Shown: positions 15,209 through 21,155 of the stretch, in pieces | How the letters are laid out: every line of letters begins with the position of its first letter | How positions within the stretch are numbered: position 1 is the first letter of the stretch | From: Clostridia bacterium | GTDB taxonomy: Bacteria; Bacillota_A; Clostridia; Oscillospirales; CAG-272 | Direction: 5' to 3' | DNA length: 21,155 nucleotides | Assembly: GCA_017411885.1 (NCBI GenBank) | Contig: JAFQPF010000028.1 | Span: 1-21,155, forward strand | The notes under the pieces: generated by a model | Database searches by the model: none | Told to the model about the DNA's origin: nothing | Seen by the model: the letters and a program-made list of their open reading frames with translations, nothing else | Position numbers and translations under genes: made by a program

Positions 15209-16156
15209 TTACTCCCAATCAACGAATATCGGATTTGTCCATGCCTTTTTGCCGTTTTCGTCGATTACAACGGCTCTTACGTATTCGTACCTATGCTGCC
15301 ATGTGTCATCAAGCTCAAGCTCGGCGCGTGTGATAAGCTCTCCGTTTTCGCCGCGGCGCACCTTTGTGGTATGCTTATCGCTGTGGAAGCGGATACGCGA
15401 TGCAGGCGAGCATTCGATTATCGCTTTTCCATCCTCTATATAGAAATCGTATATTTCGGGGCCGCAGGAGGAGTAAAACGCGCCGTCCTTGATCGCTTCA
15501 AGTATCGCGTTGATATTATTCTCCGCGTTTACCATTACCCAGCCCTTACAATGTCCGTTCATGCCATGTCCGTCATCGGCGGCAACGCCCCACAGGCGCT
15601 TGCCCATACCGAGCAGCTCATCCCAGTACGGAGCGTCGGTATCACACTCGTTACCCATTGCGGCACCGGTATTCCACACCTCGATCGCGACGTTGCCCTC
15701 AAGCTTATCAAAGTAACGCGTGGGAGTATTGCTCCATTCGGGGTGGCAGTATATGGTGATATTCTTCTTTGCGTGGATATCATCAAGATAAGGCTGATAT
15801 TCCTCCTGGCAGGTAGACTTACCCGTAGGAAGCTTCACGTCCTGCTCAAAGCCGTTGCCCTCCTCCTTGGACGGACCAAGGCAGACGGTATGGAAGCATC
15901 TGAAGCCATCGCCGTTATATTCAAAGGTGCTGTCGTACTCCATTCCGGGAATTATCGTTATCGGCACCTCGGGCGCGTAGTTGATATAGTTATAATTCCT
16001 GTGGTCTGTGATAGCCAAGAAATCATATCCGTTTTTATGGTGAAGTCTTATAACGTCGGCAGGATCGCCTGCTCCGTCCGAGCGTGTAGTATGACAGTGA
16101 AGTCCGCCCTTCAACATTTTTTTGTTTCCGATAAATGCCTGCTGTTGCTTCTTCAT
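15209..16156 (-). CDS. PHP-domain metal-dependent phosphoesterase-like protein
   Basis: 315 residues. The PHP metal site is complete: GLHCHTTRSDG (H20, H22), ITDHRN (D51, H52), PGMEY (E73), H90 in RCFHT, YCHPEW (H138) and VAADDGHG (D194/D195, H197). The last ~85 residues form a beta-rich appendage (DGAFYSSCGPEIYDFYIEDG onward), as in CehA/McbA-like PHP hydrolases. PHP enzymes cleave phosphoesters using two or three metals; the substrate here is unknown. ATG 16156 overlaps the stop of the ABC gene as ATGA and has AAGGAG at 8 nt, so it is translationally coupled and probably acts with that transporter. It looks cytosolic, with no signal peptide. It is the last gene of the operon. Confidence 0.9.
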   Translation of the reverse strand: MKKQQQAFIGNKKMLKGGLHCHTTRSDGAGDPADVIRLHHKNGYDFLAITDHRNYNYINYAPEVPITIIPGMEYDSTFEYNGDGFRCFHTVCLGPSKEEGNGFEQDVKLPTGKSTCQEEYQPYLDDIHAKKNITIYCHPEWSNTPTRYFDKLEGNVAIEVWNTGAAMGNECDTDAPYWDELLGMGKRLWGVAADDGHGMNGHCKGWVMVNAENNINAILEAIKDGAFYSSCGPEIYDFYIEDGKAIIECSPASRIRFHSDKHTTKVRRGENGELITRAELELDDTWQHRYEYVRAVVIDENGKKAWTNPIFVDWE

Positions 16157-18399
16157 TCTGATTGCTCCTTATCTGTTTTATTATTCGTTGACATATTTCT
16201 CTGTGCCATAACGAGCGAATAGTAAAGTCCCTTCTTTTCCATAAGCTCATCGTGAGTGCCCGTTTCGGCAATAGTGCCGTGCTCGATTACTATGAGCCGA
16301 GTCGCATTTCTGAGAGTAGAAAGCCTGTGCGCGATAGCGAAAGTGGTGCGGTTGCGGATAAGGTTTGCAAGCGCATCCTGCACTCTGCGCTCGGTTTCGG
16401 TATCAAGCGAGGCGGTCGCCTCATCAAGTATAAGTATCTTCGGATCGCGCAAAAGTGCGCGCGCGATCGCTATTCGCTGACGCTCACCGCCCGAAAGGGT
16501 GTAGCCGCGCTCTCCGACCTTTGTGTTATACGCGTCGGGCAGCTTCATAATAAATACGTGCGCGCCCGCCGCCTTTGCCGCCGCTATGACCTCGTCATAG
16601 CGCGCATCCGGCTTTGCGTAGAGGATATTTTCGTATACCGAGCCGGTAAAGAGGTAATTTTCCTGCAATACCACGCCTATCTGCGAGCGGTAGGACTCTT
16701 GGTTTATATCGCGAAGGTCGTGTCCGTCCACGGTAATGCTTCCCGAGGTAGGATCGTACATACGCATAATAAGGTTGATAAGCGTTGATTTTCCCGCACC
16801 GGATCTGCCGACTATTCCTACCATCTCGCCCGGCTTTACGGTAAGGCTTATATCCTTGAGGATCTCTCTTGTTTCGTCATACCCGAAGCTTAAATTTTTG
16901 ATCTCGACCTCGCCCTGTACCGTAATTGCTTTGGCATCGGGCGCGTCCTTCATCTCCTCTTTTTCATCGAGCAGATCAAACATCTTGCTTACCGAGACAC
17001 CGAAGTAGGTTATAAGCTTGGGGAGATTCGCAAGCTCACGAAGCGGCGCGTAGATCATAGAAACGTACGCCGAAAACTGCGCCATTTCGCCGAGTGTCAT
17101 ACTTCCGTTAAGTATCCTGTTTCCAACGAAATACAAAAGGAAAAATTCTCCTATTCCCGCAAGGAAGAAGGTGGGCCTTATTATAAGCGGCCACAGAGTT
17201 TCGTTCTTTATCTGTACATCCTTATATTCTTTGGAAACCTTATCATATCGCTCAAATTCACTTTTTTCAGTACCGTAGGATTTCACCACACGGATACCGG
17301 AATATATATCGTGCAACACGCTGCTGCTCTGTCTTGACTTTGACCTTTGCTTTACCCAGAGTGCGTGGGTAGGCTCTCTGACTATGTAGAACACGAATAT
17401 GATTACAGGTATCGGCAAAAGCATAACCAATGCAAGCTTTAAGTCATAGGTAAAAAGAAGTACTCCCACGAAAACGAGCTTAAGTATATGCTCAAGGTAA
17501 TTAGGCACATGCTCGGTAAGTATCCATTGTATATCGGATATTTCGCGGTTTATTCTTGTATAAAGATCGCCCGATTCATAGTTGCTTCCCGTAGAAAGAG
17601 AAAGTGACAGCGCTTTGTCAAAATTCTTCGTGGCAAGCTCGGTCTGAAGTCCGGCACCTGCCGAGGCGCTGAAATATCTTCTTACGATCGTAAGCAGGTT
17701 CAGAATTATCTGAACGGCTACCATCGAAAGTATAACGAGCGCAAAGCCCTTATATGATATATCGCTTTTTCCGCTCTTTATATAATCGTCAACAAGCACA
17801 CGGTTAAGATACGGCATTACAAGCGACACCGAGGATATAAGCACGAGCATCAGCGCGGTTACGATTATCTTTACTCTGAAGCCGCGCGTGAGCCCGAAAA
17901 GCCTTAAGACAAGCTTTAAGGGCTTCGAGCATTTTTTACAGCGTTTTTCGCCCGGCTTAAGTTCGCCGCCGCAAACAGGGCATACGCCGTCAGCCTTGTC
18001 ATGCTTGTGCTTGTGCTCATCCTTATGCTCATCACGCTTTCCGTAAACGTGGGCAAGATCACGCATAACCTTGGTGTAAAGCTTTTGCTCGCGGTTATCC
18101 GACACACAAAGGTTTCGCACCTTGCCGTCATATTCACATTCAAAAAACACGCATCCGTTTTCAGACGTTGCCTTAAGCGCGCTTACCCTTGAAGCATCCA
18201 ACACCTCAAGCGAGCCCTTGGATTTCGCGATGACAATATCCTCTTTTGAAAAAGCAATAATTCCCTCCTCTGACAGTCCCATAGGACATATCGCGAGAAA
18301 ATCACGCTTGGGAGCATCCGGGCAAAGCTCAAAAAGCCGCTTTTCAAGCCGCTTTTTGTCATGCCGCTGCTCTCTTAATTTATCTACTCTCTTTTTCAT
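16153..18399 (-). CDS. ABC exporter half-subunit with N-terminal regulatory domain and zinc ribbon
   Basis: 748 residues. A basic start and a beta-rich cytosolic domain (about 32-120) come first, then a His/Lys-rich linker (124-136), then a zinc ribbon CPVC-x10-CKKC (C140, C143, C154, C157). The six-helix exporter domain spans about 175-465. The ATPase has Walker A GRSGAGKS (531-538), signature LSGGERQR (635-642), Walker B ILILDE (655-660) and switch His691, all intact. The front section lengthens it beyond the usual ~580-residue exporter. GGAG precedes ATG 18399. It lies 17 bp after the DUF1854 gene and overlaps the PHP gene by 4 bp. With the related upstream ABC gene it probably forms a heterodimer. 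The cargo is unknown. NCBI families link a similar ABC/DUF1854 pair to cyanophycin metabolism, but no cyanophycin gene is in this window. Confidence 0.92.
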   Translation of the reverse strand: MKKRVDKLREQRHDKKRLEKRLFELCPDAPKRDFLAICPMGLSEEGIIAFSKEDIVIAKSKGSLEVLDASRVSALKATSENGCVFFECEYDGKVRNLCVSDNREQKLYTKVMRDLAHVYGKRDEHKDEHKHKHDKADGVCPVCGGELKPGEKRCKKCSKPLKLVLRLFGLTRGFRVKIIVTALMLVLISSVSLVMPYLNRVLVDDYIKSGKSDISYKGFALVILSMVAVQIILNLLTIVRRYFSASAGAGLQTELATKNFDKALSLSLSTGSNYESGDLYTRINREISDIQWILTEHVPNYLEHILKLVFVGVLLFTYDLKLALVMLLPIPVIIFVFYIVREPTHALWVKQRSKSRQSSSVLHDIYSGIRVVKSYGTEKSEFERYDKVSKEYKDVQIKNETLWPLIIRPTFFLAGIGEFFLLYFVGNRILNGSMTLGEMAQFSAYVSMIYAPLRELANLPKLITYFGVSVSKMFDLLDEKEEMKDAPDAKAITVQGEVEIKNLSFGYDETREILKDISLTVKPGEMVGIVGRSGAGKSTLINLIMRMYDPTSGSITVDGHDLRDINQESYRSQIGVVLQENYLFTGSVYENILYAKPDARYDEVIAAAKAAGAHVFIMKLPDAYNTKVGERGYTLSGGERQRIAIARALLRDPKILILDEATASLDTETERRVQDALANLIRNRTTFAIAHRLSTLRNATRLIVIEHGTIAETGTHDELMEKKGLYYSLVMAQRNMSTNNKTDKEQSE

Positions 18400-18416
18400 C
18401 GAATTCTCCGATAAGC

Positions 18417-18962
18417 TTATACGTACATTTCAAGCTTTTTCTGGCTGGCTTTATCAAGCTGTTTTATTGAGTCAATATAATATCTGTTGCCGTCGGTATC
18501 AATGATAACAAGTCTGTCATCACCTATTCTTATAAGGCTTCTGTATACATCTCGAAGCGGTATTTCAAGCTCGCCAACGTCGCTGTCCACGGCAAAAAAG
18601 GCGTATCCGAGTCTTTCCTTCACCGATTTTATCGCTGTGACACGCGGTGAATAATAAACTCTTTTAAGCTCGTTTTTTATAAGCTCTGCCTGCTCACTTT
18701 CAAACGTGCCGATATCCTCGATAAGCCCTATCTCGTTTTGTTCAAAATCAAGCACCGAGATATATTTATCCTCAAGTGAAAACGGAAAGGCACGTCTGAG
18801 CCTTACTCTGTCGTAATGAGGAAGCCGCTCAGTATCAAGCACGCTTTCGTTAAGGCTTGCTATATCTCCCGTAAGATCAAGCCCGAGAAAATCACCGACC
18901 TTTACAAAATGTGCAAGCTCCGGAGTCAGATACACAACCCCGTTATTATTTTTAATCTCCAT
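18417..18962 (-). CDS. DUF1854 family protein
   Basis: 181 residues from MEIKNNNGVVYLTPE. The pattern is that of DUF1854: a central DRVRLRRAFPFSLEDKYISV, then EIGLIEDIGTFESEQAELIKNEL, AIKSVKERLGYAFFAVDSDVGE and a C-terminal DTDGNRYYIDSIKQLD. It has no membrane segment or enzymatic motif and is beta-rich. A longer frame back to 19088 would overlap the preceding ABC gene by about 70 bp; ATG 18962 has GGAG at 5 nt and is preferred. It sits between two ABC half-exporters, so an accessory or regulatory part of the transporter is likely (inference). DUF1854 proteins are known to accompany ABC transporters of this type, in some bacteria beside cyanophycin genes. Biochemical function is unknown. Confidence 0.85.
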   Translation of the reverse strand: MEIKNNNGVVYLTPELAHFVKVGDFLGLDLTGDIASLNESVLDTERLPHYDRVRLRRAFPFSLEDKYISVLDFEQNEIGLIEDIGTFESEQAELIKNELKRVYYSPRVTAIKSVKERLGYAFFAVDSDVGELEIPLRDVYRSLIRIGDDRLVIIDTDGNRYYIDSIKQLDKASQKKLEMYV

Positions 18963-19017
18963 AATAGCTCCGATCTGCCGGGTATTGCCGGCTAAGCTGT
19001 ATTTTATATGCTTAATC

Positions 19018-21155
19018 TCATCTACGCTTATCGCGCATCGTAGGCTTGGGCTGCTTCTTTTCCTTGTCCGCATCCTCGTCGCCGTCACTTATAATATTGC
19101 GAAGCGCTTCAAGCTGAAGCGTATAAAGCTTATGGTATATGCCCTCTTTTTCAAGAAGCTCATCGTGAGTGCCGCACTCGTGCATTTTTCCATCCTCGAT
19201 AACCACGAGCTTATCTGCGCTCTTCAGAGTCGAAAGTCTGTGGGCTATCATTATCGTCGTACAGCTTCCGCTCAGTCTGTCTATCGCGTTTTCTATCTTT
19301 TGCTCGGTAGACGTGTCCATAGCCGCGGTAGCCTCGTCAAGTATCAGTATGCGCGGGTGCTTGAGCAGCGCGCGGGCGATCGAAAGCCTTTGCCTTTCGC
19401 CTCCCGATAGATCGCGGTTTCCAAAACCGATAAGCGTTTCATATCCGTCCGGCAGCTTCATAATAAAGTCGTGCGCGCCTGCCTCTATCGCCGCGCTTAC
19501 GACCTCGTCATAGGTTGCGTTTTTCATCGAATACGCGATATTTTCAAATATGGTTCCGGTGAACAGATAGGTTTCCTGCGAAACGATCGCAACGCTTTTT
19601 CTGAGCTGTTCAAAGGACATATTTTTAACGTTGACACCGTCTATAAGTATCTCTCCGTCGCTTACATCGTACAGACGGATAAGCAGATTGACAAGAGTTG
19701 ATTTTCCCGAGCCGGTGCGACCGACTATACCGAGAGTTTTTCCCGCCTCTATGCTGAAGGAAACACGGTCTATGGTCTTTTTCGATTTCGTATACGCAAA
19801 GGATACGTTTTTAAATTCAACCTCACCGCGAAGGTTTTCTATCGTCACCGGCTTTTCACACTCAACGACCTCGGGGATAGCGTCGGCTATCTCAAAGAGT
19901 CTGTTTGCGGCGTTGACCGATTCTGACATACGTCTGATGCTGTTGATTATAAAATTAAGCGGCGAATAAACCATTCCCATATAAGCAACGAATGAAAGAA
20001 GATCGCCGTATGAAAGCTCTCCCTTGAATACCGACATACCGCCTATCGCCCAGACAGCTACCACGCCGAGATACAGCACGAAGCTTATCGCCGGGTAAAC
20101 GATAACGTCGTACATCGACCACTCGAAATAAATTCTCGTCTTATTATGGCTGAGCTTGTAAAAGCTGCGGCTTTCGTATTTTTCGTGCGCAAACGCCTTT
20201 ACGACCCTGAGTCCGTTGATAACGTCGCCGAGTCTTGCTCTCAAAGCCTTTACGCTTGCGTAATGGATGTTTGCCATTCTCCTGCTTTTTGCAAAGGCGT
20301 GGGAAACCATTAACACATACGCCGGTATTGTCAGAAGTGTTATAAACGCAAGCAGGGGATCCATTATAAACAGAACGATGCTTACCGCGATTATCTTTGT
20401 CGCCGCCACCGCAAAATCGGGCACCATAACGCAGAAGAAATCGTAAAGAGTTGACGAATCGGTTTCGATCTGTGTCATAAGTCCGCCTGTACGGCGCGAA
20501 TTGAAAAATCCGAGCGAAAGTCTGTTTATCGATTCGAAAATCGTCTTTTTCAGATCGTAGGTTATGTTTGCCGAAACACGGCTGGTTACGATATCATTTA
20601 TGATAACGATCACAAGATCGGCTATGCGGACAGAAAGCATAATTCCGATAACCATCATTATCTGTCCGTAATATTTTCCTCCCTCTTCAAGGACGTTGTC
20701 TATGTAAAAGGAGTTGCTGACGTAAGGAGTTACGACTCCGAGCGCGCTTGTCAACACAAGCATCAGAAGTATTGTCAGCATCTGCCATATGTACTTTTTG
20801 AAAAAAGGGAAAAGCTTTTTAAGCACGCCCTTGTTGTCCGAGCAATACGGACACACCCTGTTTTTGTCGGGATATCTTCTGCCGCATATATTGCAGCGAA
20901 GCTCCTTATCCTCTTCTTCAACTCCTGCAAATTCACCCGATTTTATCAGTCTGATATAGCCCGCAAAAGCCATCAGTGCTTCCTTGAAGGTGTTAGGCGC
21001 TTCGCACACGAGCCTTTGCGCGCCTGATTTATCTGTAACAGACAGTCTCACGCCCGACATAAGCTCTTCGGTTTCAAGCTCGGCTATATCCTCAAGTGCA
21101 AACACCTCGTAATGCGTTTGCTTAAAGCCCATAAGCTCAGAGCCCGGCTCATCGC
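19018..21155 (-). CDS. ABC exporter half-subunit with zinc ribbon (partial at 5' end)
   Basis: Related to the downstream ABC gene in the same order: a beta-rich front domain, a zinc ribbon CNIC-x10-CPYC, six helices, and an ATPase with Walker A GRTGSGKS, signature LSGGERQR, Walker B ILILDE and a switch His in IAHRLSTL. All ATPase motifs are intact. An ATG at 21132 could start a 704-residue protein, but it has no ribosome site, the frame continues upstream to the edge (DEPGSEL before that Met), and the sister protein has about 40 further residues ahead of the matching point. The true start is therefore probably outside the window. The tail is acidic then basic (DGDEDADKEKKQ). Cargo is unknown; it is the likely dimer partner of the second ABC subunit. 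Confidence 0.9.
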   Translation of the reverse strand, partial: DEPGSELMGFKQTHYEVFALEDIAELETEELMSGVRLSVTDKSGAQRLVCEAPNTFKEALMAFAGYIRLIKSGEFAGVEEEDKELRCNICGRRYPDKNRVCPYCSDNKGVLKKLFPFFKKYIWQMLTILLMLVLTSALGVVTPYVSNSFYIDNVLEEGGKYYGQIMMVIGIMLSVRIADLVIVIINDIVTSRVSANITYDLKKTIFESINRLSLGFFNSRRTGGLMTQIETDSSTLYDFFCVMVPDFAVAATKIIAVSIVLFIMDPLLAFITLLTIPAYVLMVSHAFAKSRRMANIHYASVKALRARLGDVINGLRVVKAFAHEKYESRSFYKLSHNKTRIYFEWSMYDVIVYPAISFVLYLGVVAVWAIGGMSVFKGELSYGDLLSFVAYMGMVYSPLNFIINSIRRMSESVNAANRLFEIADAIPEVVECEKPVTIENLRGEVEFKNVSFAYTKSKKTIDRVSFSIEAGKTLGIVGRTGSGKSTLVNLLIRLYDVSDGEILIDGVNVKNMSFEQLRKSVAIVSQETYLFTGTIFENIAYSMKNATYDEVVSAAIEAGAHDFIMKLPDGYETLIGFGNRDLSGGERQRLSIARALLKHPRILILDEATAAMDTSTEQKIENAIDRLSGSCTTIMIAHRLSTLKSADKLVVIEDGKMHECGTHDELLEKEGIYHKLYTLQLEALRNIISDGDEDADKEKKQPKPTMRDKRR

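Noticed and set aside
15293..16222. 309-codon plus-strand open frame opposite the PHP gene
   Set aside because: It lies wholly antisense to a gene with a complete PHP metal site, has no recognisable motif, and is a codon-bias shadow. The same holds for antisense frames at 522-1112, 7907-8632 and 13787-14365.
18963..19088. N-terminal extension of the DUF1854 protein
   Set aside because: It overlaps the coding end of the upstream ABC gene in another frame and reads as low-complexity basic sequence; ATG 18962 has a ribosome site.
1..21155. CRISPR arrays, tRNA/rRNA genes, insertion sequences or prophage parts
   Set aside because: No regularly spaced short repeats, tRNA cloverleaf, rRNA core sequence, transposase or integrase motifs were seen on reading both strands. 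The only long repeats are the two modules inside the dockerin gene.

Overview
The window looks like chromosomal DNA from an anaerobic, gut-type Clostridia (Firmicutes). The evidence is a clostridial purine operon under a ZTP riboswitch, strong GGAGG-like ribosome sites and TTGACA/TATAAT promoters, and a secreted protein with cohesin-like and dockerin domains of the sort found in fibre-degrading ruminococcal relatives. The exact genus cannot be told from the sequence alone.

Region 1 (1-9760, minus strand) is a de novo purine operon. It is transcribed as purE, purF, purM, a formate/nitrite-family channel, purN, an archaeal-type IMP cyclohydrolase (purO), a stand-alone AICAR transformylase (the C-terminal half of PurH), purD and purL. 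The last gene runs off the left edge. A sigma-A promoter, a ZTP (pfl) aptamer and an intrinsic terminator precede purE. The terminator shares bases with the conserved aptamer core, so build-up of ZMP/ZTP when 10-formyl-tetrahydrofolate is short should turn the operon on. The operon encodes both formyl-folate-consuming steps (PurN, AICAR transformylase) and a likely formate channel, which fits a one-carbon logic. Two oddities stand out: the PurF glutaminase site has lost its catalytic cysteine, and the two PurH activities come from separate genes. No purK, purC or purB is visible here.

Region 2 (9840-15200) is a patch of single-gene units on alternating strands. They are a YfcE-type phosphodiesterase (+), a small ribbon-helix-helix protein (-), an AT-rich SLOG-like gene (+), a large cohesin/dockerin secreted protein with two 212-residue repeats (-), and an XRE regulator (+). 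Perfect hairpins lie directly against facing stop codons, and three perfect palindromes sit at promoters and are candidate operators.

Region 3 (15209-21155, minus strand) is an operon of two zinc-ribbon-bearing ABC exporter half-subunits flanking a DUF1854 protein, followed by a translationally coupled PHP-domain metallohydrolase. The upstream ABC gene is cut by the right edge. This ABC/DUF1854/ABC/PHP cassette is the least understood system in the window.
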